Below are positions 17,714 to 27,061 of a stretch of DNA of 64,000 nt, one piece after another. The translations under genes and the position numbers were made by a program. Under the pieces are notes generated by a model. It saw only the letters and a program-made list of their open reading frames with translations. It was not told the origin of the DNA and made no database searches. The number at the start of each line of letters is the position of its first letter. The stretch's first letter is position 1. The stretch comes from Hydrogenophaga sp. PAMC20947 (GTDB lineage Bacteria; Pseudomonadota; Gammaproteobacteria; Burkholderiales; Burkholderiaceae_C): NCBI RefSeq assembly GCF_004795855.1, contig NZ_CP039252.1:1674001-1738000 (forward strand), read 5' to 3'.

Positions 17714-19377
17714 GGGGCATTCTCCTGATGGGCGGGTGCAGGCGCAGCGGCACCTGCACCTCGGGATCCGTCGTATGGTCGGGTGGTCCGGGCGTTGACG
17801 CCGCCCTGATCACCCAGGATGGCCTGGGCATACGCGGCCTTGTCGGCCAATTGCGCGGCTGTGGCATCGGTATAGCGTTTCACCGGCGAAGCCATCACCG
17901 CCAGCAACACCGTCAGCAGCATGAACGCCCAGGCCGAGGACAAGAGCTTCAAGCTTGAGCCCGATGCCGATCGCGCCGCATCGTCGTCGGGTTGAACATG
18001 CCAGAACACAATCACGCCCGCGCGCGCCAAACCCACCAACGACAAAAAGCCCACGCTCAAAACCACTGTCCACACCCAGGGTTGTGCAGCCAGACCTTCC
18101 GTGCTTTGCAACATCATCAGCTTGCCCAGAAAACCAGGCAACGGCGGCAGGCCGGCGGCCGATGCCGCACCGAAGATCATCATCAACCCCAACAACACCG
18201 GCTCACGCACAGCCACCGTGGGGCGCAGCTTGTCGAGTGCCTCGCCCCGCTGCGCGGCCATCAGCTCCACCAGCAAGAACAGGCCCGCGATGACAATGGT
18301 GCTGTGCAGTGTGTAATACAGCGCAGCTGACAAAGTTGCCTGCGTGAACAAACCGACGCCGGCCAGGATGGTGCCCACAGACGACACGGTGAGATAGCCC
18401 ACGAGCCGCCCCATCGAGTGGGACGAAAGCGCCCCCAGCGCCCCCAGTACGCTGGTGGTCAGCGCCATGGGCAGCAGCCAGGCCTGGGCAGCCAGGCTGG
18501 CCTCCCCCGCCTCCAGTCCAAAGATGCCCCAATGGGTTCGGATGATGCTGTAAACGCCCACCTTGGTCATGATCGCAAAGAGGGCCGCTACCGGTGCACT
18601 GGCGCTGGCATAGGTACCGGGCAGCCAGAAATACAGTGGGACGACCGCAGCTTTCAAGCCAAAAACCACCAGCAGGATCAGGGCCGCAGCCCGCGCTACC
18701 ACCGCCGAATCGCCACTGAGCTGGCCCACACGCAAAGCAAGGTCGGCCATATTCAAGGTGCCGGCCACGGCATAAATCATGGCCAGACCAATGAGGAACA
18801 AGCCCGACCCAGCAAGGTTCAGCACCACGTAATGGAATCCCATGCGCAGCCGCTCCCGGCCCAGACCATGGAGCAACAACACATAGGAAGCGATCAGCAA
18901 AACCTCAAAGAAAACAAACAGGTTGAACAGGTCGCCGGTCAGGAATGCGCCGCTCAGCCCCATGAGCTGGAAATGGAAGATGGCGTGAAAATGCCGACCC
19001 CGGTTGTCCCAACCACCGGTCGCATACCAGAGCGCGGGTGCCGCTACCAGATATGTCAGGCACACCATCAAGGCACTCAGCCGGTCCAGCACCAGCACAA
19101 TGCCAAATGGCGCCTCCCATTCACCCATGCGGTACACCATCAGCTCGCCCGAGCTGGCCCGCCAGACCAGGCCAGCTGCCATCACCAGCCCCAGCACCAC
19201 CGAAGCCATGCTCAACCGGCGGCGCCAGACCACACGGCCCCGGTTGTGCCCCCCGCCAACACCCGACATACCCCCAAAATCACCCAACAGCAGCAGAGCC
19301 ATGGCGGTGAACGACGGCAGCAACACCGACAGCACGGGCGCGTGCTGCAGCCAGAAACCCAGGATCGCATCAACCAT
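17710..19377 (-). CDS. mnhD: Mrp-type Na+/H+ antiporter subunit D
   Basis: A 555-residue polytopic protein homologous to complex I NuoL/M/N. It has the proton-translocating segment LPLYFWLPGTYASASAPVAA (about 245-265) and a conserved Lys in the preceding helix (VFGLKAAVVPLYFW). About 14 hydrophobic helices are readable. The stop overlaps mnhE by 4 bases, and the start abuts mnhC (shared base 19377). The C-terminal tail is hydrophilic and Ala-rich (about 50 residues). Confidence 0.94.
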   Translation of the reverse strand: MVDAILGFWLQHAPVLSVLLPSFTAMALLLLGDFGGMSGVGGGHNRGRVVWRRRLSMASVVLGLVMAAGLVWRASSGELMVYRMGEWEAPFGIVLVLDRLSALMVCLTYLVAAPALWYATGGWDNRGRHFHAIFHFQLMGLSGAFLTGDLFNLFVFFEVLLIASYVLLLHGLGRERLRMGFHYVVLNLAGSGLFLIGLAMIYAVAGTLNMADLALRVGQLSGDSAVVARAAALILLVVFGLKAAVVPLYFWLPGTYASASAPVAALFAIMTKVGVYSIIRTHWGIFGLEAGEASLAAQAWLLPMALTTSVLGALGALSSHSMGRLVGYLTVSSVGTILAGVGLFTQATLSAALYYTLHSTIVIAGLFLLVELMAAQRGEALDKLRPTVAVREPVLLGLMMIFGAASAAGLPPLPGFLGKLMMLQSTEGLAAQPWVWTVVLSVGFLSLVGLARAGVIVFWHVQPDDDAARSASGSSLKLLSSAWAFMLLTVLLAVMASPVKRYTDATAAQLADKAAYAQAILGDQGGVNARTTRPYDGSRGAGAAAPAPAHQENAP

Positions 19378-19763
19378 CAGTTGTGCTCCTTGGGTTGGGT
19401 CTCGGCGGTGGACGGTGAGTGACCGGGCGCGTGGCCAGGTTCATGGCCGTCTACATGGTCGCTCCCACTCTCATGGCGGTTGCGCAAGGCCAGTTCGATC
19501 ACAAAGCCGGTGGTGGCAAAACCGATCACGATCGCGGTCAGCACCAGGGCCTGCGGCAAGGGATCGGCCACCGGCCCCTCCCCCACCAGAATGGGTTGGG
19601 CATTCGACCACAAGCGGCCCATCACAAAGATGAATACGTTCACTGCATAGCCAAACAACGAAAGGCCCAGCACCACCGGAAAGGTGCGCCCGCGCAACAT
19701 CAGGTAGATACCACAGGCGGTGACACAACCGATCCCCGTGGCCAGCAAGAATTCCATGCTCAT
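19377..19763 (-). CDS. mnhC: Mrp-type Na+/H+ antiporter subunit C
   Basis: A 128-residue NuoK-like subunit with three membrane helices (EFLLATGIGCVTACGIYLML, VVLGLSLFGYAVNVFIFVMG, ALVLTAIVIGFATTGFVIEL). The C-terminal tail is His/Gly/Glu-rich, a possible metal-binding or simply disordered tail. The ATG at 19763 was chosen because GGGAGG precedes it; the upstream frame to 19820 does not resemble the family. Confidence 0.93.
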   Translation of the reverse strand: MSMEFLLATGIGCVTACGIYLMLRGRTFPVVLGLSLFGYAVNVFIFVMGRLWSNAQPILVGEGPVADPLPQALVLTAIVIGFATTGFVIELALRNRHESGSDHVDGHEPGHAPGHSPSTAETQPKEHN

Positions 19764-19827
19764 TGCGAGCCTCCCACGTCGCACTTGGCCACACAAAGCA
19801 TCAATAAGGTCCGGTTGCAAGAGCAGT

Positions 19828-22653
19828 TCATGCCACCCTCCCCGAGCTGCTGCTCGCGCCTTCGCGGCTCACCGAACCCAGCACCGAGATGGTCAGCAAG
19901 GTAGAACCGACCACGGTGAGGTACACCCCCAGGTCAAACAGCGCGGCCGAAGCCAGTGGCAAATCACCCAAAATCGGCACATGAGGGTGGCCATGGGCAC
20001 TGGTCATGAAGGGCCGCCCCCAGACAAACGCCCCCACGCCCGTCAGACCCGCTATCGACAGGCCGGATCCAATCCAGCGGATAAAGCGCCGCCCCGACTG
20101 CGCCCGCAACATCGCTTCGGCCCTGCTTTGCCCCAGCGACATGAACTGCAGTACCAAGGCCACCGCCGTGATCAGGCCGGCAATGAAGCCGCCGCCCGGC
20201 ATGTTGTGCCCGCGCATGAAAATGTACAGCGTGAACACCAGCGCCACCGGCAAGACCACCGAGGCCGCGACACGCAGCAGCAGTGGCTGGGTAGAAAACG
20301 TCCAGGCCAGGCCATGAGAATCGGTCAAAGGCCGCTTGGTGCGCATGCCCTCCATCAACGCCAGCACCCCGACGGCCGCAATGCCCAGCACAGTGATTTC
20401 GCCAAAGGTGTCATAACCCCGGAAGTCAACCAGAATCACGTTGACCACGTTGGTGCCGCCACCGATCGGCAAGGCTTTTTCCAGGAAGAACCAGGATATC
20501 GATTCGTGGTTGCGGGTCAGCAGCACCCAAGACACCCAGGCCATGCCCGCGCCACCGGCCAAGGCCAGTACGCCGTCGCGCACGCGGCGAGCGAGCGTGG
20601 ATTCGCTGGGCGAATGCTGGGGCAGCAACGCCAGACCCATGAGCATCAGAACCGTGGACACGACCTCGACCGACAGCTGCGTCAGGGCCAGATCGGGAGC
20701 TGACAGGCTCACGAACACCAGCGAAGTGACCAGCCCCACCAAGCCCACCAAAATGACCGCCTGGAAGCGCTGGTGATGGGTCCAGGCAATCGCCACACAA
20801 GAGGCCATCAGCAAGGCCCACACAGCCATGGCCAGCGGCGACGCCGGCAACAGCGTGCGATCCCCGGCCCCTATGCCGCTGCCCACAAACTGCAAACCCG
20901 CCACCACAACCGCGGCACCAATCAACCACCCCAGGTAACGCTGCAGCGACCCCGTCTCCAGTCGCACCGAGATGCGCCCCGCCCACCGGAACAAGCCGTC
21001 GATCACGCCCTCAAAAATCTGCCGCCCTGTCACGGGGCCGAACCAGTCCTCGGAGAGGATGCGGTGCAGGCGCCGGCCCCTGGCCAACCAGAGGTAAATC
21101 GCCGCACCGGCCGCCACCGCAATCGCGCTCATCAGCAGAGGCAGGTTGAAGCCATGCCAGATGGCCAGGTGGTATTCCGGCAATTCGCGGCCAGTCATGG
21201 CTGAGGCAGCCACATGCACCAGCGGCCCAAAGGTCAACGCAGGCAACAGGCCCACCACAATGCCCATGGCCACGAGGATCATCGTGGGCAACTTCATGCC
21301 CAGCGGCGGCTCGTGCGGATGGGGGTTGGGCACATTGCCGATGGGCCCGTTGAAGTAGGTGTCGTGCACAAAGCGCAGCGAATAGGCCACGCTGAAAATG
21401 CCCGCCAACGTCACCAGCACCGGGACCACCCAGCCCCACACGCCCGACGTGCCCACCACCGCCTCGGTGAAGAACATTTCCTTGGATAGAAAGCCATTGG
21501 TCAAAGGCACGCCGGCCATGGAAGCCGCGGCCACCATGGACAAAGTGGCCGTCCAGGGCATGAGCTTGTACAACCCCCCGAGCTGGCGCATGTCGCGCGA
21601 GTGGGTTTCGTGGTCAACGATGCCCGCAATCATGAACAGCGAAGCTTTGAAGGTGGCGTGGTTCAGCACATGGAACACCGCAGCCACAGCGGCCAGCGGA
21701 GAACCCAGCCCCACCAGGAAGGTGATCAAGCCCAGATGGCTGACCGTTGAATACGCGAGCAAGCCTTTGAGATCGTGTTTGAAGAGGGCAATGAACGCCG
21801 CAAACAGGACCGTGATCAGGCCCACCGTCGTCACCACAGCCTCAAACCAGCCCGTGCCCGCCAGAACCGGGTACATGCGCATCATCAGGAACACGCCAGC
21901 CTTCACCATGGTGGCGGAGTGCAGATAGGCCGACACCGGCGTCGGGGCCGCCATGGCATCGGGCAGCCAGAAATGGAAGGGGAACTGCGCGCTCTTGGTG
22001 AAGGCGCCCACCAGGATCAGCAGCAAAGCGGGGACAAACAGCGGGTCGGCCTGAATCCGTTCCACCTGGCCCAGCATTTCGCTCAGCTCAAACGTGCCCG
22101 CGATCTGGCCCAACAGCACAAAGCCACCCAGCATCACCAGTCCGCCGCCGCCCGTCACCGCGAGCGCCTGTCGAGCTCCGGCCCGGGCATCGGCCCGGTG
22201 GCTCCAGTAGCCCACAAGCAGGAAAGACGACAGGCTGGTCAGCTCCCAGAACACCACCAGCAGCAGCAGGTTGTCAGACAGCACCACACCCAGCATGGCG
22301 GCCATGAACAGCATCATTTCGCTGTAAAACTTGGCCACAGAATCCTTGGCGCTCAAATAGAAATGGGCGTAGATGACGATCATCAGGCCGATGAACAGGA
22401 TCAGCCCCGCGAACATCAGCGAGAGGCCGTCCAGCCGGAACGACAGGCTCAGGCCGATCTCGGGCACCCATTCCCAGCGGTTGCGCACCTCCTCGCCCGC
22501 AAACACGGCGGGGGCCTGCTGCAGCAGAATTCCAAGGCTGGAGGCGGTCACACCACCAGCCACAAGCGCGGTGAGGCCACGGGCCCGGTTGCCCAGCCAT
22601 CCGGTGGCAGCGGTACCGAGCAAAAGCGGTAACAAGACGATGATGAACAGCAC
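19828..22653 (-). CDS. mnhA: Mrp-type Na+/H+ antiporter fused subunit A/B
   Basis: A 941-residue protein. Its N-terminal two thirds is NuoL-like, with FPFHFWLPDAMAAPTPVSAY and a Lys-bearing broken helix. A MrpA C-terminal region (about 600-760) follows, then a fused MnhB domain recognisable from FMRGHNMPGGGFIAGLITAV near the end. This AB fusion is typical of group 2 (Pha-type) Mrp antiporters. I chose a GTG at 22653 (start VLFIIVLLPLLLG) with GAAAGAGAAG upstream; the open frame to 22767 has no membrane character. It is the first gene of the A/B-C-D-E-F-G operon, which exports Na+ (or K+) for alkali or salt tolerance. Confidence 0.92.
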   Translation of the reverse strand: MLFIIVLLPLLLGTAATGWLGNRARGLTALVAGGVTASSLGILLQQAPAVFAGEEVRNRWEWVPEIGLSLSFRLDGLSLMFAGLILFIGLMIVIYAHFYLSAKDSVAKFYSEMMLFMAAMLGVVLSDNLLLLVVFWELTSLSSFLLVGYWSHRADARAGARQALAVTGGGGLVMLGGFVLLGQIAGTFELSEMLGQVERIQADPLFVPALLLILVGAFTKSAQFPFHFWLPDAMAAPTPVSAYLHSATMVKAGVFLMMRMYPVLAGTGWFEAVVTTVGLITVLFAAFIALFKHDLKGLLAYSTVSHLGLITFLVGLGSPLAAVAAVFHVLNHATFKASLFMIAGIVDHETHSRDMRQLGGLYKLMPWTATLSMVAAASMAGVPLTNGFLSKEMFFTEAVVGTSGVWGWVVPVLVTLAGIFSVAYSLRFVHDTYFNGPIGNVPNPHPHEPPLGMKLPTMILVAMGIVVGLLPALTFGPLVHVAASAMTGRELPEYHLAIWHGFNLPLLMSAIAVAAGAAIYLWLARGRRLHRILSEDWFGPVTGRQIFEGVIDGLFRWAGRISVRLETGSLQRYLGWLIGAAVVVAGLQFVGSGIGAGDRTLLPASPLAMAVWALLMASCVAIAWTHHQRFQAVILVGLVGLVTSLVFVSLSAPDLALTQLSVEVVSTVLMLMGLALLPQHSPSESTLARRVRDGVLALAGGAGMAWVSWVLLTRNHESISWFFLEKALPIGGGTNVVNVILVDFRGYDTFGEITVLGIAAVGVLALMEGMRTKRPLTDSHGLAWTFSTQPLLLRVAASVVLPVALVFTLYIFMRGHNMPGGGFIAGLITAVALVLQFMSLGQSRAEAMLRAQSGRRFIRWIGSGLSIAGLTGVGAFVWGRPFMTSAHGHPHVPILGDLPLASAALFDLGVYLTVVGSTLLTISVLGSVSREGASSSSGRVA

Positions 22654-22776
22654 GGCTTCTCTTTCAGGTTGGCTGGAGATTTTAAGAGGTGTAACGGCTC
22701 GTCTGACTGAAACACCCCACGACACCCGATCCTGAGACCGGTCGCCGCCTGCCCATGGTACTTGCACTCAGCCTCG

Positions 22777-23949
22777 TCACTTCGTGGGGGATACCCCGTC
22801 AGACACCTGCATGGTCCATGCCAGGCGCGAACCCAGGCCGACCACCGCCCCCACGGTCCAGAAAACCCCCGACAGACCCAGCACCACCCCGGCCGAACCA
22901 AACAGCAAGGGCATCACCACACTGGAGCCGTTGATGGCCATGGCACGCAAACCCAGGGCCTGCCCATGTTGGTGCTTGGGCGTGATCTGGTGCAAGGTGC
23001 TCATGATCATCGGCTGCACCGACCCGAGCGCAATCCCCAGCAGCACCGAGAGCAGCGCCATGATCCCGGCGGTCGGTGCCAGCGGATACAACACAAACAG
23101 CAGCGCGGTGGCCACCATGGCCGAGCCAATCACCACCGATTCCCGCAGATGCCGGGCCAACCAGGGCATGGCCAGCCGAATGGCGGTGGCCGCCAGTGCA
23201 AACCCACCCAGGATCGAGCCGATCACCGTGGCACTCAGGCCCCGCTCGTTGCCAATCACCGGCACCAGAAACGTGTGCACATCCCAGCACGACGACAACA
23301 TCCAGTTGATCAACATCAGCCGGCGAAACCCCGCTTCGCGCAACAAATGCCAGGATCGGCCACGCGGCACATCGGCCTCATGCGCCACGGGATCCAGCTC
23401 CTGCGCACGGCGCACCCACCACCAGGCCAGGGAAGGCAAAACAGCCAGCAGCAGGTAGGCCGCCCGAAATCCCGACGCATCGATCAGCAGCCCGGCCAGA
23501 AAGGGCCCGATGAAGTTGGAAATCGAAGGGCCAATGGCCATCCAGCTGAACACCTGCTTGAGCTCCATAGGTCCATCGGCCAGCTGGCCGACATGGCGCT
23601 GCAGCGCGATCAGGGCCAGCCCCGTCGAAGCGCCGCAGGCCAGGGCGGTCACACACAACATCCCGAACACCGGGAAAGCCACGGCCAGCAAAGCGCCGGC
23701 CGTGGCCACAACCACCGCAATCTTGATCGGCGTCTTCAGACCATGGCGGTCCGCAAAGCGGCCCGCCGGCAACGAAAGAAACACCTGGGCCAGCGCAAAC
23801 AAGGCCAGCAGCATGCCCACCGCAGCCGGGCTGTAGCCCTCGCGCAGGGCCATGAGTGGCGCTGCCATGCGAAAACCGGTCATGCAGGCGTGCAGACAGA
23901 TCTGCGCCGCCACCAGACGGCTCAAGCGCAAGCGCAGTCCTGCGTTCAA
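22777..23949 (-). CDS. MFS transporter
   Basis: A 390-residue major-facilitator protein with 12 hydrophobic segments. The A-motif-like loop after TM2 reads GRFADRHGLKTPIKIA. The substrate is not inferable. Its ATG overlaps the rmuC stop by 4 bases (23946-23949), so it is probably cotranscribed with rmuC. The 124 bases beyond its stop lead to the mnhA start. Confidence 0.88.
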   Translation of the reverse strand: MNAGLRLRLSRLVAAQICLHACMTGFRMAAPLMALREGYSPAAVGMLLALFALAQVFLSLPAGRFADRHGLKTPIKIAVVVATAGALLAVAFPVFGMLCVTALACGASTGLALIALQRHVGQLADGPMELKQVFSWMAIGPSISNFIGPFLAGLLIDASGFRAAYLLLAVLPSLAWWWVRRAQELDPVAHEADVPRGRSWHLLREAGFRRLMLINWMLSSCWDVHTFLVPVIGNERGLSATVIGSILGGFALAATAIRLAMPWLARHLRESVVIGSAMVATALLFVLYPLAPTAGIMALLSVLLGIALGSVQPMIMSTLHQITPKHQHGQALGLRAMAINGSSVVMPLLFGSAGVVLGLSGVFWTVGAVVGLGSRLAWTMQVSDGVSPTK

Positions 23950-25466
23950 GCCTCACCCGTGTCTGTCGGGCCGTCCAGCGGCAAGACCTCGCTTGCCTGG
24001 TCTTGCGGCAAGGCCTCTACCGCTTTCAAGGCGCGGCTCATGGCCCGGCTGCGCGTCTCAGCGTTGTCCAGCGTGTTGAGCACGGTCTGCGTCTGGCTCT
24101 TGACCTTGGCCAGCACATCACCAAACTTGCCGAATTCCGTCTTGACCGCTCCCAGCACCTGCCAGACCTCGCTGCTGCGCTTCTCCAGCGCCAACGTGCG
24201 AAAGCCCATCTGCAGGGAATTGAGCATGGCCATCAGGGTGGTTGGACCCGCCAGGGTCACCCGGTGGTCACGCTGCAAGGCTTCCATCAAGCCCGGCCGG
24301 CGCAGCACTTCGGCATACAGCCCTTCGGTGGGCAGGAACAGGATGGCGAAGTCGGTGGTGTTCGGCGGCTCCAGGTACTTCTCCGCCATGGACTTGGCCT
24401 CCAGCTTGATGCGCTGCTCGAGCGCACGTGCAGCAGCTTCGGCCCCTTCGACATCGGCACGCTGCTGCGCGTCGAGCAGGCGCTCGTAGTCTTCATTGGG
24501 GAACTTGGCGTCTATCGGTAACCAGCAGGGCGCGCCGTCCGCGCTGCGTCCGGGCAAACGAATGGCGAAATCCACCACATTGCGGCTGCCGGGCCGGGTG
24601 GCCACCTGCGTGGCGAATTGGTCGGGCGCCAACACCTGCTCCAGCAACGCCCCCAGCTGTGCCTCACCAAACATGCCACGGGTTTTCACATTGGTCAGCA
24701 AATGCTTGAGATCGCCCACCCCCTGCGCCAGCGTCTGCATCTCGCCCAGGCCTTTGTGGACCTGCTCCAGGCGATCGGCCACCTGTTTGAAGCTCTCGCC
24801 CAGTCGGGCCTGCAAGGTGGACTGCAGCTTTTCATCGACCGTGGCCCGCATTTCATCGAGTTTGGCGGCGTTGCTCTGCTGCAGCTGGGCGAGTTGGGCG
24901 TCCAGCGTGGTCCGCACCTCGGCCAAGCGGCGCGCATTGCCCTCGCTCATGTCCTGCAACTGGCGCACCAGGGTGTCGCTCAAGGTAATGCGCAACTGAA
25001 CCAGCTGCTGGGCAAAAGCGTCGATCTGGGCATTTTGCGTGCGGGTGGCTTCGGCTGCCTGTTGCCCCATGCCCAGGCTGATGGCCTGCAATTGCTGGGT
25101 CAACGTGTCGCTCAGGGTGCCCCGCAACTGCATCAACTGCTGAGAGAAGGCATCCAGCTGGGCGTTTTGTGTTCGGGTGGCTTCCGAGCTTTGGCGGGTC
25201 AGCGACGCCTGGAAGCCGCCGAGCGTCTGCTGCAGCTCTTGCCGCCCGCCTCGGGCGCCGTCAACGATTTCACGGCGCAGCTCGCCTTCGACCCGCTCAA
25301 TGCGGGAGGCCTGCTGGGACAAGGCGCTGGTCAATGCCTGGCGGTGGGCCAGCTCGTCGTCCGATGCCCGGGGGCGCCGCAGCAACAGCCAAAACAGCAA
25401 CAAGACCCCCAACCCCTGCCCCCCCAGAATGGCCCAGACCCACCACACAATATTTTCAAAGAACAT
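23946..25466 (-). CDS. rmuC: DNA recombination protein RmuC
   Basis: A 506-residue protein with one N-terminal membrane helix (VWAILGGQGLGVLLLFWLLL), a long coiled coil and a C-terminal PD-(D/E)xK nuclease-like RmuC domain. The domain shows NVVDFAIRLPG, PIDAKFPNEDYERLL and the FAILFLPTEGLYAEVLRR segment. RmuC limits recombination between short inverted repeats in E. coli. The coiled coil contains a 44-residue duplication (ATRTQNAQ.DAF.QQL.QLR, starting near residues 96 and 140). The start was taken at 25466 (MFFENIVWW), just before the membrane helix. Confidence 0.93.
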   Translation of the reverse strand: MFFENIVWWVWAILGGQGLGVLLLFWLLLRRPRASDDELAHRQALTSALSQQASRIERVEGELRREIVDGARGGRQELQQTLGGFQASLTRQSSEATRTQNAQLDAFSQQLMQLRGTLSDTLTQQLQAISLGMGQQAAEATRTQNAQIDAFAQQLVQLRITLSDTLVRQLQDMSEGNARRLAEVRTTLDAQLAQLQQSNAAKLDEMRATVDEKLQSTLQARLGESFKQVADRLEQVHKGLGEMQTLAQGVGDLKHLLTNVKTRGMFGEAQLGALLEQVLAPDQFATQVATRPGSRNVVDFAIRLPGRSADGAPCWLPIDAKFPNEDYERLLDAQQRADVEGAEAAARALEQRIKLEAKSMAEKYLEPPNTTDFAILFLPTEGLYAEVLRRPGLMEALQRDHRVTLAGPTTLMAMLNSLQMGFRTLALEKRSSEVWQVLGAVKTEFGKFGDVLAKVKSQTQTVLNTLDNAETRSRAMSRALKAVEALPQDQASEVLPLDGPTDTGEA

Positions 25467-25628
25467 GCCGCGAATTATCCGTGCGTAAACCTTTAGAAGA
25501 GAGGGAGCCGAGAATGCACTTGAACCGCAGCGCGCGGGGCCATGAATTCGACTCATGACCCATTTTTGGACCTGGCCCGGCCCCTACAATGAAATCCACT
25601 TTTTCAACCCCTTTTCAGGAAGTGCCCC

Positions 25629-26096
25629 ATGAGCGTTCAAGCCAAACTCACCGAACTCGGTATCACCCTGCCCCCTGTGTCTGTGCCCGCAGCGGCCTAC
25701 GTGCCGTTCGCCCAGACGGGGAACCTGGTGTTTTTGAGCGGCCACGTCGCCAAAAAAGACGGCAAGCCCTGGGTCGGCCAGCTCGGTCTGACCATGGCCA
25801 CTGATGAAGCCAAGCTGGCCGCGCGCACCGTGGCCATCGATTTGATGGGCACGCTCGACGCCGCCTGCAAGGCTGCCGGCAAGACGCTGGAAGACGCCCG
25901 CATCGTCAAGGTCCTGAGCCTGGTGAACTCCACCGCTGCCTACACCGAGCACCATCTGGTGACCAACGGCTGCAGCGAGCTGCTGGGCGAAGTCTTTGGT
26001 CCCCAGGCGGGTGCGCACGCTCGCAGCGCTTTCGGTGTGGCGCAGCTGCCGTTTGGCGTGTGTGTGGAAATTGAGCTGATCGCCGAACTGCGCTGA
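25629..26096 (+). CDS. RidA/YjgF-family protein
   Basis: A 155-residue member of the YjgF/YER057c/UK114 superfamily, in the variant group with an extended N-terminus (SVQAKLTELGITLPPV). The conserved core is visible: NLVFLSGHVAKKDGK, and a C-terminal ARSAFGVAQLPFGVCVEIE where canonical RidA has R-x-A-V-x-V-x-x-L-P. The Arg that binds carboxylate substrates is retained in ARSAFG. Canonical RidA deaminates reactive enamine/imine intermediates; this variant group is poorly defined. AGGAAG precedes the ATG. Confidence 0.88.
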   Translation: MSVQAKLTELGITLPPVSVPAAAYVPFAQTGNLVFLSGHVAKKDGKPWVGQLGLTMATDEAKLAARTVAIDLMGTLDAACKAAGKTLEDARIVKVLSLVNSTAAYTEHHLVTNGCSELLGEVFGPQAGAHARSAFGVAQLPFGVCVEIELIAELR

Positions 26097-26266
26097 ACGG
26101 GCAGGTCTGTGCCGGGGCGCTTGCCTGACGCGACCCCGTTGAGGCCGAGGGTGCGGCCTCAAGTCGGGGCGGTCCTGCGCCGATACAGCAAGGGATACGT
26201 GCTTTGCCCGGAGGGTGTTTCCTGATCGGGCGCGGCTCCCGTCCCCTCCACAGCAGGTCCAACACC

Positions 26267-26716
26267 ATGAACGACGACACCCAGTTTGAAGCTTTCAAGG
26301 CTTCCCTTGCCAATTTCATGGGGCAAACCAACGCCTTGGTCGACCACGCGCTGTCTGACGAAGCGAAGATCGCGCATCTGGCCCCCATGATTCCCTGGGT
26401 CAGTGAGGCCATGTCCGCCTCGATGGACACCAGCTTCCTGGAGAACATTGCCCTGGCCTACTGGTCTCACATGGGCATGACCGCCACGTCCACCCCTGCG
26501 CGCCTGAAAATCATGGAGCTTGATGGCCTCACCGAAGCCGTTCGCCAGTCTTTGCTCGGGGCAGGCGGCCAAGCCACAACCAGCGCCCAGTCCAACCTGC
26601 TGAACCTGTGCGGTCTAACCGTGGGCGGCTTGCTCGATGGCATTGGTGAACTGGCCCCCTGGGTCAATGGGATCCTGCGGTCCACTCTGGGTGCAATCGA
26701 CGTCGCGCGCCACTGA
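26267..26716 (+). CDS. hypothetical protein, function unknown
   Basis: A 149-residue acidic, mostly helical protein that I do not recognise. No signal peptide or clear catalytic motif is seen. A C-terminal stretch (LLNLCGLTVGGLLDGIGELA) is hydrophobic enough to be amphipathic or membrane-associated. The ATG at 26267 (MNDDTQFEAFKASL) follows AGCAGG; a longer frame to 26204 exists but begins with low-quality sequence. It stands alone, 170 bases after the RidA-like gene and 345 bases before the transglutaminase locus. Confidence 0.6.
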   Translation: MNDDTQFEAFKASLANFMGQTNALVDHALSDEAKIAHLAPMIPWVSEAMSASMDTSFLENIALAYWSHMGMTATSTPARLKIMELDGLTEAVRQSLLGAGGQATTSAQSNLLNLCGLTVGGLLDGIGELAPWVNGILRSTLGAIDVARH

Positions 26717-27061
26717 CTCTTCTCTCTAGGCGACAGGCTGGGGACACCTGATCGCCGACGCCCTTGGGCCATGGGGACACCGATTCCTTTCAGTTTCCTG
26801 GTCCACGCACCTGCACGCCCACATGGCCCATCCAAAGCAATGGTTTTGGACCAATTTTGGGGCCCTGTCAGCCACAATGATCCTCCACGAAGGCATGGCG
26901 GCAGAAGCGGCCAGACCACCCAATTTTGCCTCTTTCGGCTGCGGTCAATCAACGAACACCGGTTTTCCCTGCTACCCTTTGGCCTGAGACTTGCTTGATA
27001 GTCCGCGCGCCGGGAAAGCAGACCGGCAGCCGTTGTCGACCACCGAAAAAGAAGGAAATTT
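26717..27061. other. intergenic region upstream of the transglutaminase/ATP-grasp locus
   Basis: 345 bases with no convincing gene. It must hold the promoter for the 27062 operon. I see no clear palindromic operator or terminator. GAAGGAAA immediately precedes the ATG at 27062. Confidence 0.6.

Noticed and set aside
18418..19422. 334-codon plus-strand frame opposite mnhD
   Set aside because: Composition is that of an antisense shadow; the minus-strand mnhD gene explains the region.
22762..24489. 575-codon open frame opposite the MFS and rmuC genes
   Set aside because: Gln/His/Arg-rich mirror translation, no motif, and it crosses two real genes.
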